64,000 nucleotides of DNA, from NCBI RefSeq assembly GCF_001404985.1, contig NZ_JRLF01000015.1, positions 682,001-746,000 of the forward strand, given 5' to 3'. Both the position numbers and the translations under genes were made by a program. The notes under the pieces were generated by a model. The model was not told the DNA's origin. It worked only from the letters and a program-made list of their open reading frames with translations, and did not search any database. Source of the stretch: Flavobacterium aquidurense (GTDB lineage Bacteria; Bacteroidota; Bacteroidia; Flavobacteriales; Flavobacteriaceae). This document shows, piece after piece, positions 53,594 to 63,115 of the stretch; position 1 is the first letter of the stretch, and each line of letters opens with the position of its first letter.

Positions 53594-56500
53594 TTATTTA
53601 TTAATCGAAGAATTCGTTTTCGATTCTTCTACTTTTATAGCTGCTAATTCTTTTTTGGCTTCTTCAACAACATCCGGATAATCAGTAAAATTGTTGATTA
53701 CGTTATCTAAAATATAAGTCGCCTGATAGCTGTCTTTTAATCCGTAGAAATTTTTTGCCATTAGAACCAAACTCTTTGCTCCGTAATATTTATAAGCCGA
53801 ATAGTTTTTAGCTAATTTCTGAACCAATACATTTGAAGCTTCAAACTTGCCTTCTTTAGTTTTAAAGTAAGCATCATAATACAACGCTTCTGCTGCCAGT
53901 TCTCCTTTTGATGTTGCAGATAATTTCGCGTAAGCTGCTTTCGCTTTATCTTCCTCTCCTGTTTGCATTGCTGCACGCGCTACGATAATTTGCGCATCAG
54001 CTTTTACGTTTGCATCAGCTTTTACATTCTGCAACACTTTATCTGCATAGATAACTGAGTTATCATAATCTTTCTTGTCATAATAACATTTCATCAGGTT
54101 AGCTTGTGCAAAACTTTTGTTTTGAGCAGAATCAGATTCATTTTCTAATCTGATTAATACGGGAGTCGATTTATCACAATCTTTTGCTTTTAGATAAATC
54201 TGCGCTAATTTCATTAAAGATTGCTCTGTAAATTCGTTTCTTGGCTGGTCAATTACATATTGGTAATTAGCTACCGATTTTGTTTCTGAACCTTCAGAAT
54301 AATACAATTGAGCCAAATAAAAATTAGTTTCTAACGAATGAAGCCCTGATGGAAACTTATTTATATAACCTGTAAAGCCTGTAATCGCCTGTTTACTATT
54401 GTTTTGACTGTATTGTTTGTAAGCAGCATCATAAGTGTCGTTATCAAGTTCTGCATCTGTAACCGCAACAAAGTCCAAAGTACGAACCCATGTTGCGTAT
54501 TCGTCTACTTTTCCTGAATCTACATAAATTAATCTCGCTGTTGAAACTGCTTCTAAAGCTTCAGGCGTTTTAGGAAACTCAGCCGCTACTTTCTTGAATT
54601 TTACCAATGCTTGATCATCACGATCTGAATTATAATAAATCAAACCTTGTTTTAAAATTGACTTTGAAGTAAATGCACCATTTTTATATTCAGAAATTAA
54701 CTGATCATACGTTTTAATAGCCTGATCATTCTTTTTCTCAGCCACATAAGTATTTCCCAATTCATATAAAGCATCATCACGGTATTCAGATTTTTTATAC
54801 ATCTGAAGAAAATTGTTCAACTCCTCCACTTTCTTATCGTTTTTAGACATAAATCCGTAAGAAATGGCTTTTTGAAATTGAGCATAATCTGCATCAACCC
54901 CTTTTGCTTCAATTGCTTTTGCATAAGCTTCATTTGCGGCAGTATATTTTGAAGTTACAAAACGGCAATCTCCTAAACGCAAATACGAATCATTCAAACG
55001 AACTTTATCTCCTTTAGAATTATCGATTTGCGCTTGAAATGAATTGGCGGCCTGATCGTATTCTTTCAGTTTAAAATAGGTATATCCAATATTATAATTG
55101 ATATTTTTATACTCATCAGTTGTTTTGGCAGCAGCTTGTCCTGCAAACTGTTTATAGGTCAATAACGCATTCTGAAAATCAGCTGTTACATATTCTGTTT
55201 CTGCTTTCCAAAAAGTGGCGCGTGCAGTAAACTCAGGCGTTTTTTGTTCGCTGATCGCACTTTTAAACATTTTTCCGGCCTCCTGATAATTCGATTCATT
55301 ATACAATTCTAAACCTCTGTAAAAAAGTACTTTTTGATATGCGGCTTTATTCTCAGCTGATCTGTTTTTCTCTAATAAAACCAAAGCTTCTTTGTAGTTT
55401 TTAGTCGAAATATAAGAATCAACCAATAATTTTTCTATTTCAGATCTGCTTGAATTATTTGGATATTTTTTCAGGAAATCAAGTAAAATTGCAGGAACAG
55501 TTTGATACGCATTTCCAATATCATAACTTACTTTAGCGTAATTTAAAGCGGCATCTTCCTGAATTTGTGCATTAAAATCCATTTCAGAAGCATTTTTAAA
55601 AGCGTTTAAGGCTTCTTGTTTTTTGCCTGTATTTAAATAACTCAAACCCAAATGGTAATAAGCATTTTGAGCTACGAAATCTTTTCCTTCAATAATTTTA
55701 TTGAATTGTGAAATCGCTTTTTCATAATCTTTCTGCTCATAATATGCATATCCTAATTGGTAGAAATCCGTATTATTCCATTTTCCTTTTTTACCTGCAT
55801 ATTGCTCTAAAAACGGAATTGCTTTGTCGTATTGTTTTAGATTAAAATAGCTTTCACCGATGATTTTATTGAGTTCTGATTTTTCAAGTTCATTTGATTT
55901 AGACATCGCTTTCTGACCTAAATCAATTGCTTTCTGGAAATTTCCTAATTTAAAGTTCATATCAGCCTGATAATACGAAAGCTTCTCTTTGTATTTTTCT
56001 TCGCCTGAAACTTCATCAAAATATTTAGTTGCTTCTTTATAATCATCGCCTTCATAAGCCATAAAACCAAGATAATACTTGGCCTGAGAACCAAATTCAG
56101 GAGAATTTACTACTTTATTAAAGTATGTTGTGGCTTCTTTTTTCTTTTTGGCATTGAAGTAAGCATATCCTTTCTGGAAATTAAATTTATCCGAATCTGA
56201 TTTGCTCATATAACTTTCATCCACTTTATCAAACCATTGTAAAGCTTTTGGATAATTTCCCTGTTCGAAGAAAAACTGGGCAACCTCGATATAAGCCTGA
56301 TTTTGTTTGGTACTTGTTGGATAATCCGTAACGAATTTTTCCATCAAAGCATCAGCATTTGCTTTATTGGTTCTAATGGCGCAATTGGCGATATAATACG
56401 CACAATCTGATTGCACTTCTTCGGTCGTGGCATTGTTTTTTACATGTTCGAAAATAAGCTGTGCCGAAGCATATTGTTTGTCATTATATAAAGCCAGTGC

Positions 56501-56608
56501 TTTGTCAAACTCCTTTAGATCGTAAGTATAAATAGCTGATTTTTGTGCCGAAACTATGGTCGAAATAAGAATAATTGGTAATAAAAAGAACCAGGAAAGT
56601 TTACGCAT
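53594..56608 (-). CDS. Large tetratricopeptide-repeat protein
   Basis: 1004 residues; signal peptide PIILISTIVSAQ. About 20 or more TPR-like units fill the protein, e.g. YAIGDYKEATKYFDE-type segments such as DNKQYASAQLIFEHVK, YYQADMNFKLGNFQKAIDLGQKA, YQLGYAYYEQKDYEKAISQFNKI, YHLGLSYLNTGKKQEALNAFKNA, YELGNTYVAEKKNDQAIKTYDQL. No catalytic domain was seen. Large periplasmic TPR proteins act as scaffolds for envelope complexes. It precedes the PhzF-like and plugless barrel genes on the same strand, with 104 nt and 204 nt spacers. Confidence 0.92.
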   Translation of the reverse strand: MRKLSWFFLLPIILISTIVSAQKSAIYTYDLKEFDKALALYNDKQYASAQLIFEHVKNNATTEEVQSDCAYYIANCAIRTNKANADALMEKFVTDYPTSTKQNQAYIEVAQFFFEQGNYPKALQWFDKVDESYMSKSDSDKFNFQKGYAYFNAKKKKEATTYFNKVVNSPEFGSQAKYYLGFMAYEGDDYKEATKYFDEVSGEEKYKEKLSYYQADMNFKLGNFQKAIDLGQKAMSKSNELEKSELNKIIGESYFNLKQYDKAIPFLEQYAGKKGKWNNTDFYQLGYAYYEQKDYEKAISQFNKIIEGKDFVAQNAYYHLGLSYLNTGKKQEALNAFKNASEMDFNAQIQEDAALNYAKVSYDIGNAYQTVPAILLDFLKKYPNNSSRSEIEKLLVDSYISTKNYKEALVLLEKNRSAENKAAYQKVLFYRGLELYNESNYQEAGKMFKSAISEQKTPEFTARATFWKAETEYVTADFQNALLTYKQFAGQAAAKTTDEYKNINYNIGYTYFKLKEYDQAANSFQAQIDNSKGDKVRLNDSYLRLGDCRFVTSKYTAANEAYAKAIEAKGVDADYAQFQKAISYGFMSKNDKKVEELNNFLQMYKKSEYRDDALYELGNTYVAEKKNDQAIKTYDQLISEYKNGAFTSKSILKQGLIYYNSDRDDQALVKFKKVAAEFPKTPEALEAVSTARLIYVDSGKVDEYATWVRTLDFVAVTDAELDNDTYDAAYKQYSQNNSKQAITGFTGYINKFPSGLHSLETNFYLAQLYYSEGSETKSVANYQYVIDQPRNEFTEQSLMKLAQIYLKAKDCDKSTPVLIRLENESDSAQNKSFAQANLMKCYYDKKDYDNSVIYADKVLQNVKADANVKADAQIIVARAAMQTGEEDKAKAAYAKLSATSKGELAAEALYYDAYFKTKEGKFEASNVLVQKLAKNYSAYKYYGAKSLVLMAKNFYGLKDSYQATYILDNVINNFTDYPDVVEEAKKELAAIKVEESKTNSSINK

Positions 56609-56917
56609 TTTAATTATATTTAGTATTCAAATGTATCATTTTATACCGTTTATAACGAAACGTTTCAGGCTTTTATTATGAACAAATATTTTAATGCTTG
56701 TTATAAAACTACTTTACAGACTTCAAAATATTGGTTCTCAAACTTCATTTTACAGATTTGCACAGATAAAAATTTATTTTTTGTTTAATAAAACAATAAA
56801 ATCTTTCTAATCCTTTTAATTTATGGGGCCTCTTTAAAAATTTCTCACAGAAATGATTCAAATTTATTTTGAATCGAAGCGTTATCTTATTACTTTTACC
56901 AATCAAATCAATTTATT
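56609..56917. other. Intergenic divergent spacer, nothing certain
   Basis: Between the divergent TPR gene and ftsE. It contains a degraded CAGATTTGCACAG...AATCCTTTTAAT stretch similar to the repeat at 7990-8178, and TACTTTTA near 56892 as a weak -7 element for ftsE. No gene visible. Confidence 0.45.
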
Positions 56918-57601
56918 ATGTCACAAACCGTACTATCTCTCAAAGAAGTCACTATATATCAGGAAGGAAGAAAAATTTTATCTCATATTAATCTGGATGT
57001 AAATCATGGTGAATTTATATACATCATTGGAAAAACAGGATCCGGAAAAAGTAGTTTTTTAAAAACTTTATATGCAGATCTGCCATTATCAGAAGGTGAG
57101 GCTCATATCGTTGAGTTTGATTTAGCGACTTTAAAAGAAAAAGATATTCCGTATCTAAGACGTAAAATTGGAATTGTATTTCAGGATTTTAAATTGCTTC
57201 CTGATCGTTCTGTAAAAGACAATATGCTTTTTGTTTTAAGAGCTACAGGATGGGTTGATAAAGAAGGAATGGAACGCAAAATCGATGAAGTTCTGGACAA
57301 AGTTGGAATGAAAGAATATGTAAACAAAATGCCACATCAGCTTTCTGGTGGGGAGCAGCAACGTGTTGCCATTGCAAGAGCTTTACTTAACGATCCGGAA
57401 TTTATCCTTGCCGATGAGCCAACAGGAAACTTAGATCCACAAACAAGTTCTGAAGTCCTTGAAGTATTGAAAAAAATCAACGCAAACGGTAAAACAGTTA
57501 TAATGGCAACCCACGATTATGCTTTATTGATGAAATTCCCGTCTAAAACATTAAAATGTGAAGACGAAAGAATTTTTGAAGTAGTGCAACGTAGTGTTTA
57601 A
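56918..57601 (+). CDS. ftsE: ABC ATPase FtsE-like
   Basis: 227 residues. Walker A GKTGSGKSS (about 38-46), Q-loop GIVFQDFKLLPDRSVKDN, signature QLSGGEQQRVAIARALL, Walker B FILADEPTGNLDPQTSSEV, and H-loop ATHDYAL. The first residues (LKEVTIYQEGRKILSHINLDVN) and length fit FtsE, the cytoplasmic ATPase that with FtsX controls septal peptidoglycan hydrolysis. The usual partner ftsX is not adjacent in this window; the next gene converges on the opposite strand 1 nt away. A LolD-like ATPase is the main alternative. Confidence 0.85.
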   Translation: MSQTVLSLKEVTIYQEGRKILSHINLDVNHGEFIYIIGKTGSGKSSFLKTLYADLPLSEGEAHIVEFDLATLKEKDIPYLRRKIGIVFQDFKLLPDRSVKDNMLFVLRATGWVDKEGMERKIDEVLDKVGMKEYVNKMPHQLSGGEQQRVAIARALLNDPEFILADEPTGNLDPQTSSEVLEVLKKINANGKTVIMATHDYALLMKFPSKTLKCEDERIFEVVQRSV

Positions 57602-57602
57602 T

Positions 57603-58442
57603 TTATTCAGCTTTTCTTAAAACTAAAATATCCTGAAAATCATATAAGTCTTTGTCAGCTCTGTTCGCCCAACGTCCGTATATTTTATTTTCAGATTTTA
57701 GCTGACTTTTTTCAATCATTTGGTTGAGATAATCTTCATTAAAAGCAATGTTTGCCGAAGGAACTTTTTCATTCATTACTCTATAATTTCCTTTTTCGAA
57801 AGGGAAAGAAAATGACCTGTTTTTGTTAGAAATTTCACTTTCAATCTGATCATCATATAGAAAAAAAGTTGAAAGACATTTGCCGTCCGGCTTTAAAACC
57901 CTATTAATTTCCTTTAAATAATTTTGTACTTCATGTGGTTGCATATGTGTAAAAACCGAAAATAAAAATATGGTATTAAAGGAGTTATCTTCATAAGGAA
58001 ACTTAAAATTTTCTGCTTTTTTATCTGTTAAATGATATAAATCATTATTTAATGGTATATACTGAAATCTAAAATTGGGAAAATCTTTTGTTATATGATT
58101 TTCACACCAGATAATTCCTTTTTTTACAACGTCAAAACCTTCGTATTTTCCTGAATTAGATAGATACCCGGTCAACGGCACTGCAACTCTGCCTATCCCA
58201 CAACCAATATCAAGTACAGCATGATCTGGTTCTATTGAAGCATATTTTTTTAACAAATCAAAAAGATGTTTCCCTTGTGTAGCAAAATCACCACCTCCAA
58301 TAAAAATATCACCTTTATTAGGAACGAGCTTATTTTTTGATCTGCTTATAAAGCTAAAAAAGTCAATTGGTAAATAATATAATTTTCTAACTAAAAATCT
58401 GGATTTTGGTGAGATTGCATAATAAATAGATCTTAAATTCAT
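57603..58442 (-). CDS. Class I SAM-dependent methyltransferase
   Basis: 279 residues. Motif I of the Rossmann fold is HAVLDIGCGIGRVAVPLTGYL (about 93-113), followed by YEGFDVVKKGIIW, and the post-motif NTIFLFSVFTHMQPHEVQNYLKEINRVLKPDGKCL. N-terminal 70 residues (ISPKSRFLVRKLYYLPIDFFSFI) are membrane-like or amphipathic. No predicted substrate; the glycosyltransferases next door suggest methylation of a surface sugar, but that is inference from context. It converges on ftsE with a 1 nt gap and is divergent from the next glycosyltransferase. Confidence 0.85.
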   Translation of the reverse strand: MNLRSIYYAISPKSRFLVRKLYYLPIDFFSFISRSKNKLVPNKGDIFIGGGDFATQGKHLFDLLKKYASIEPDHAVLDIGCGIGRVAVPLTGYLSNSGKYEGFDVVKKGIIWCENHITKDFPNFRFQYIPLNNDLYHLTDKKAENFKFPYEDNSFNTIFLFSVFTHMQPHEVQNYLKEINRVLKPDGKCLSTFFLYDDQIESEISNKNRSFSFPFEKGNYRVMNEKVPSANIAFNEDYLNQMIEKSQLKSENKIYGRWANRADKDLYDFQDILVLRKAE

Positions 58443-58547
58443 TTTGACTTTTTATATTTTTTTAGAAATTTGGAATCAATTACAATAACATAAGAAATTG
58501 TTCGATAAAAACATTTTCTTTACAAATATATTCTAAAAAAACGTGTA

Positions 58548-59435
58548 ATGCTTTCGATCCTTATTCCGGTTTACAATTATAATATTTTTTCGCTTGCAGA
58601 AATTTTACACGATCAGGTATCAAAATGTAATATTGATTTTGAAATTATTTGTTTAGATGATGGTTCTGATTTTTTTATATCTGAAAACGAAAAAATCAAT
58701 CAATTCAAAAATACCACCTATTATACTTTAGAACAAAACATTGGACGAAGTGCCATTCGGAATTTATTGGCACAAAAAGCAATTTATAAAAACTTACTTT
58801 TTTTGGATGCCGATACAATTCCGGTTCATAGCAACTTTATTTCTAATTATATTTTACAGATAAATAATAACGAAAAAATAATCTACGGGGGTATTTTATA
58901 TCAAAGTAAAAAACCTCAAAAAGAACAGCTTTTAAGATGGATTTACGGCAATAAACGCGAAGCATTATCTACACTGGAACGAGCTAATAATCCTTATATC
59001 TCATTTTTAACATTGAATTTTTTAATATCAAAAAGTATCTTTTCGAAAATAAAATTTAATGAAAAAATTCCCAATCTCAGGCATGAAGACACTTTGTTTT
59101 CATTTGAATTAATGCAGAATAAAATTGAAGTTGTTCATATTCAAAATCCCGTTTATCATTTAGGGATTGAAGATAGTGAAGCATTTTTAAGAAAATCTGA
59201 AGAAGCAGTCATCGGACTAAAAAATCTCGTAGATTCTCATTTAATCACTTCTGATTATGTTAAGCTTTCTCACTACTTTGAAATCGTAAAAAAATATTAT
59301 CTTCGATCTTTAATCGCCTTTTGGTTCAAAATCTTCAAACCATTTTTCCTTAAGCAATTACTGAGTAAAAAACCATCACTTTTTCTATTTGATATTTATC
59401 GACTGGGCTATTATTGTACTTTAAAAACTAAATAA
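58548..59435 (+). CDS. Glycosyltransferase family 2
   Basis: 295 residues. GT-A fold: MLSILIPVYNYNIFSLAEIL, FEIICLDDGSDFFIS (first Asp motif), NIGRSAIRNLLAQ, LLFLDADTIPVHSNF (DxD). A later NPYISFLTLNFLISKSIFSKIKF segment and RHEDTLFSFELM complete the GT2 layout. It probably transfers a sugar to a lipid-linked or surface glycan. The following gene starts right after its stop, so the two are cotranscribed. Sugar specificity is unknown. Confidence 0.9.
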   Translation: MLSILIPVYNYNIFSLAEILHDQVSKCNIDFEIICLDDGSDFFISENEKINQFKNTTYYTLEQNIGRSAIRNLLAQKAIYKNLLFLDADTIPVHSNFISNYILQINNNEKIIYGGILYQSKKPQKEQLLRWIYGNKREALSTLERANNPYISFLTLNFLISKSIFSKIKFNEKIPNLRHEDTLFSFELMQNKIEVVHIQNPVYHLGIEDSEAFLRKSEEAVIGLKNLVDSHLITSDYVKLSHYFEIVKKYYLRSLIAFWFKIFKPFFLKQLLSKKPSLFLFDIYRLGYYCTLKTK

Positions 59436-60362
59436 ATGACATTTTTTTCTATAATAATTCCCCTGTACAATAAAGAAAAATTTATCGAAAACACCATACA
59501 AAGTGTCTTAGATCAAAGTTTTGGTGATTATGAAATCATTGTCATAAATGATGGCTCAACAGATAAAAGTGAGGAAAAATTATTGAATTTTAAAGACGAT
59601 CGTATTCGATATTACAGTAAAAAAAATGAAGGAGTTTCTCTAACCAGAAACTTGGGGATTTCATTAGCAAATGCCTCTTTTGTTACCTTTCTTGACGCAG
59701 ATGACTATTGGTATCCGGATTTTTTAAGAGTTATGCGTGAATATTGTACACAGTTTGAGAAACAAAAAATATTTGCAGCCGCAATAGAAATTGAAACATC
59801 AAAAAAAATATTTCCTGCAAAATATTCGATAAGCAAAAATTCTGATTTTGAGTTTGTAAATTACTTTAAAGCCAGTAAAAAAGAATCTGCAATTTTAACA
59901 TCAAGTGCTGTTTTCAATAAAAGTATTTTTGATGAAATTGGCGTTTTTGATCCTAAGATAAAAAGTGGACAAGACACTGATTTATGGATTCGAATTGGAT
60001 TAAAATATCCTATTTTATTTATTTGGAAAGTTTTAGTACGTTATATACACGACGAAAATAGTCTTTCTAAAGATCCAAATTTGATAACATCTAAAATGGA
60101 TTTTTCGAAATTCACTGAGCTCGAAAAAACAAATCCTGATCTAAAATATTTCTTAGATTTAAACAGATTTTCACTTGCAATTAAAAGCAAATTATTAGCT
60201 AATAAAGTGCTTTTTGATTACTATTATAATGGTATTGATTTAGAAAGAATAGGCTATAAAAAAAGATTTTTATTGTGTCTTCCTCCCTATTTACTTCAAC
60301 TTTTAATTGAAGTAAAACTTAAATTGGCAAATTTAGGTTTTGGATCATCTGTTTTTAAATAA
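59436..60362 (+). CDS. Glycosyltransferase family 2
   Basis: 308 residues. FSIIIPLYNKEKFIENTIQSVLDQSF, YEIIVINDGSTDKSEEKL, LTRNLGISLANASFVTFLDADDYWYPDFL (DxD) are textbook GT2, and SGQDTDLWIRIGLKYP is the ED/W region. It directly follows the previous gene with no gap. Its last 18 nt overlap the end of the opposite-strand cupin gene. Acts presumably on a surface polysaccharide; sugar unknown. Confidence 0.92.
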   Translation: MTFFSIIIPLYNKEKFIENTIQSVLDQSFGDYEIIVINDGSTDKSEEKLLNFKDDRIRYYSKKNEGVSLTRNLGISLANASFVTFLDADDYWYPDFLRVMREYCTQFEKQKIFAAAIEIETSKKIFPAKYSISKNSDFEFVNYFKASKKESAILTSSAVFNKSIFDEIGVFDPKIKSGQDTDLWIRIGLKYPILFIWKVLVRYIHDENSLSKDPNLITSKMDFSKFTELEKTNPDLKYFLDLNRFSLAIKSKLLANKVLFDYYYNGIDLERIGYKKRFLLCLPPYLLQLLIEVKLKLANLGFGSSVFK

Positions 60363-60752
60363 TTTGAAATTTTTATATTCCCGTATGTAATCTTCTTCAT
60401 CAAATTCATCTGAAGCCAAAACCAAACAAACAGCTCCTGAAGAAAAATTACACAATTCACGCCAAATTCCATCTACAATCAATAAACCCAAATTTGGTCT
60501 GTTTAATATAACGGTTTGTGTTGATTTTCCGTCTTTTAAAATCACATCAAAACTGCCGCTTAAAGCGATCAAAAATTCCTGCTGTTTTTTATGTGCATGT
60601 CCTCCACGTTTACTTCCGCTTGGAATATCGTACAAGTAATAGACCCGTTTTGAAGAAAATGGAATTATTGTTCCTTCTATAACCGAGAGATTACCTCGCC
60701 TGTCCTGAATTTTTGGTATCTCTATTAACTGAACGTCAGTATTTTTAGTCAT
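60345..60752 (-). CDS. FdtA/QdtA/WxcM-like cupin (dTDP-sugar 3,4-ketoisomerase type)
   Basis: 135 residues, cupin fold: IPKIQDRRGNLSVIEGTIIPFSSKRVYYLYDIPSGSKRGGHAHKKQQEFLIALSGSFDV, with the RGGHAHK motif that carries the catalytic His of FdtA-type enzymes, and LGLLIVDGIWRELCNFSSGAVCLVLAS. FdtA/QdtA isomerise dTDP-4-keto-6-deoxyglucose to the 3-keto form used for amino-deoxy sugars such as Fucp3NAc. That fits a surface glycan pathway; the partner aminotransferase and dTDP-glucose genes are not in this window. The 3' end overlaps a convergent glycosyltransferase gene; the upstream GT gene is only 1 nt away on the same strand. Confidence 0.9.
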   Translation of the reverse strand: MTKNTDVQLIEIPKIQDRRGNLSVIEGTIIPFSSKRVYYLYDIPSGSKRGGHAHKKQQEFLIALSGSFDVILKDGKSTQTVILNRPNLGLLIVDGIWRELCNFSSGAVCLVLASDEFDEEDYIREYKNFKLFKNR

Positions 60753-60753
60753 T

Positions 60754-61845
60754 TTAATTTAATTGAATCAGATTTTCCCATTTCTTTGTAATATTTTCTA
60801 AAGATAAATGTTCTACACTTTCTGAAGCATTTCTTTTACAAAAATTATATAATTCATAATCAGAAACAAATCGATTCATTGCAAATGCAAAAGCATGAGG
60901 ATTATTTTCTTCCACTAGTAAACCATTAAACTCATTTTGAATAACTTCGCGTGGGCCTGAGTGACAATCAACTGCTATAACTGGAGTACCTAATGCCAAC
61001 GATTCTATTATTGATAAAGGGAAGCCTTCATAATTACTTGTAAGAATAGTAAACTTGGCTTTTTGGACTTCCTCAAAGGGAGATTTTTTGAAAGGTAAAA
61101 TATCAACAAAAGATTCTAATCCCAGATCAATTATTTTTTTTTTGATAAAAGCCAAATCATCACCAGCTCCTAAAAGATGAAGCCTATATCCTTTTTTGAA
61201 AATATTTGAATATAAAAAAGCATCAAGCATCAAAGTAAAATTCTTCGCCTTTTCATCAAATCTTCCAAAGAATAAAACTACATTATCTGGATTTTTAACT
61301 TCTTTACTTAATACATTTTTATCAATATAAAATGTATTATAAATAGTGGTAGTGTTATTAAGTTTAAATTTTGTTTTTATATTTTGTTCTATTTCTTTAG
61401 AAACTCCTATTATTTTTTCTGCATTTTTGTATAAAATTCTCGTCCAAAACAGTGATGAGGAAAAATATTTCTCAAAATGACAATTCTGAACGATATAATA
61501 TTTTTTAGCTTCACCGTAAATTTGTTTTGTAATAATTTCTCTAATTAGAAGACCTCTTGTTCTGTTATCAATGATAATTTTAATGTTATTTTTATTTAAA
61601 TAATCCTTTAATAAAAAACCTTTTTTTATTTTTTTTAAAAAAGAAGGCAAGCCTTTAGACTCTTTTTCCAGATTTAATAAATTTCCTACATATTGATAAT
61701 CAACAACATCGTTTATTATTATTGAATGAACTTCAAACCCGGATTTATCTAACATAATACTTAATAGAGCACTAAAACGTTCAGCGCCTCCATTTCCTAA
61801 AGAGTTGGAGACTATTGCCACTTTAATTTTTTTATTATCAATCAT
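60754..61845 (-). CDS. Glycosyltransferase family 4
   Basis: 363 residues. GT-B fold: IKVAIVSNSLGNGGAERFSALLSIML at the start; central LKNKIGVSKEI-like part EKIIGVSKEIEQNIKTKF; VVLFFGRFDEKAKNFTLMLDAF opens the C-terminal domain; SNYEGFPLSIIESLALGTPVIAVDCHSGPREVIQNEFNGLLVEE carries the E-x7-E donor-binding motif. Retaining enzyme that extends a glycan at the cytoplasmic face. Probably cotranscribed with the cupin gene, which starts 1 nt after its stop. Confidence 0.92.
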   Translation of the reverse strand: MIDNKKIKVAIVSNSLGNGGAERFSALLSIMLDKSGFEVHSIIINDVVDYQYVGNLLNLEKESKGLPSFLKKIKKGFLLKDYLNKNNIKIIIDNRTRGLLIREIITKQIYGEAKKYYIVQNCHFEKYFSSSLFWTRILYKNAEKIIGVSKEIEQNIKTKFKLNNTTTIYNTFYIDKNVLSKEVKNPDNVVLFFGRFDEKAKNFTLMLDAFLYSNIFKKGYRLHLLGAGDDLAFIKKKIIDLGLESFVDILPFKKSPFEEVQKAKFTILTSNYEGFPLSIIESLALGTPVIAVDCHSGPREVIQNEFNGLLVEENNPHAFAFAMNRFVSDYELYNFCKRNASESVEHLSLENITKKWENLIQLN

Positions 61846-61864
61846 GTTTTCGTTAAAAAGTAAA

Positions 61865-61881
61865 TATATTTGTCAAATATA
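61865..61881. promoter_or_regulatory. Palindromic divergent promoter core
   Basis: TATATTTG (61865-61872, plus) and CAAATATA (61874-61881, which is TATATTTG on the minus strand) meet around a single T. Each fits the Bacteroidetes -7 element; the plus-strand gene starts at 61889 and the minus-strand gene at 61845, so both divergent genes may use the same 17 bp palindrome. Confidence 0.5.
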
Positions 61882-61888
61882 CATATAA

Positions 61889-63019
61889 ATGAAAATCTTA
61901 TTAATAAGTGAATACAGTCGCTTGCATAATTCTTTAAAAGAAGGCTTGAAAGCATTAGGACATGATGTTTTTCTTATAGGTTTTAACGACGGTTTTAAAA
62001 ATTATCCAGTTGATTTTCCTATTATAAAAAAATGGGATACTGGTTTCTTAAAAAAAATAAAAATGGCTATATACAAAACAACAGGTTTTGACATTAGTTC
62101 TTATTTTACTTATCTACAATTTTTAAAATATAAAAAAGAATGTTCTGGTTATGATGTTGTACAACTCATAAATGAAAATAGCTTTTATTGCACTTATCAA
62201 TTCGAAAAAAGAATAATATCAAATCTTCTCAAAAAAAATAAAAAAATATTTCTATTAAGCTGTAGTTATGATTATTTGAATGTTAAATATTGTTTTGAAA
62301 ATTCTAAATTTAAATCTGTAATTCCGTTATATATAACTAATAAAATTGAAAAGAAATCTTTCTATAATATTTTAAAATTTAGAACAAAATCATTTAAAAA
62401 ACTTCACCTTTTTATATACAAAAACTGTACAGGCATTATAGCATCAGATTTAGATTATCATTTACCATTAATTGGTAATTCAAAGTATTTAGGACTAATT
62501 CCAAATCCAATAAACATTTCTAAAATTAAATTTGAACCATTACAAATAGCAGATAAAATCATCGTTTTTCATGGAATTAACGAATTAAATTACTTCAAAA
62601 AAGGAAATAATATTTTTGAGGAAGCACTTGAAAAAATTCAACAAAAATATCAGGATAAAATTGAAATCATTACAGTCAAAAACATTCCTTACAATGAATA
62701 CATCAATTTATACAATAAAGCACATATTATTCTAGATCAAGTATATGTATACGATCAGGGATATAATGCACTTGAAGCAATGGCAAAAGGAAAAGTAGTA
62801 TTTACTGGTGCCGAAACTGAATTTACAAACTATTATAATCTTACAGAAAAAGTTTGCGTAAATGCACTTCCGGATGTTGATTATTTAGTTCATGAATTAT
62901 CATATTTAATTGAAAATCCAGCTGAAATAATTGAAATAGGTAAACGTGCCAGAACTTTTATTGAGAAGGAACATGACTATATAAAGATTGCTGAAAAATA
63001 TTTGAGTATGTGGAATTAG
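61889..63019 (+). CDS. Glycosyltransferase (GT4-like)
   Basis: 376 residues. N-terminal GT-B start MKILLISEYSRLHNSLKEGLKALGHDVFLIG; the C-terminal donor domain is present but degenerate: IIVFHGINELNYFKKGNNIFEEAL, INLYNKAHIILDQVYVYDQGYNALEAMAKGKVVFTG, ending NPAEIIEIGKRARTFIEKEHDYIKIAEKYLSMW. The acidic motif reads DQGYNALEAMAKG. It is more AT/Lys-rich than its neighbours. Likely adds a sugar to the surface glycan; the acceptor is unknown. Confidence 0.85.
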   Translation: MKILLISEYSRLHNSLKEGLKALGHDVFLIGFNDGFKNYPVDFPIIKKWDTGFLKKIKMAIYKTTGFDISSYFTYLQFLKYKKECSGYDVVQLINENSFYCTYQFEKRIISNLLKKNKKIFLLSCSYDYLNVKYCFENSKFKSVIPLYITNKIEKKSFYNILKFRTKSFKKLHLFIYKNCTGIIASDLDYHLPLIGNSKYLGLIPNPINISKIKFEPLQIADKIIVFHGINELNYFKKGNNIFEEALEKIQQKYQDKIEIITVKNIPYNEYINLYNKAHIILDQVYVYDQGYNALEAMAKGKVVFTGAETEFTNYYNLTEKVCVNALPDVDYLVHELSYLIENPAEIIEIGKRARTFIEKEHDYIKIAEKYLSMWN

Positions 63020-63115
63020 GAATAAATTGAATTGAAATCACAAAAACTTATTAATGTACACTAAATGGACTTCCTGCCGTTTTATACGAAAATGTATATC
63101 CACCAACAAAACGTA

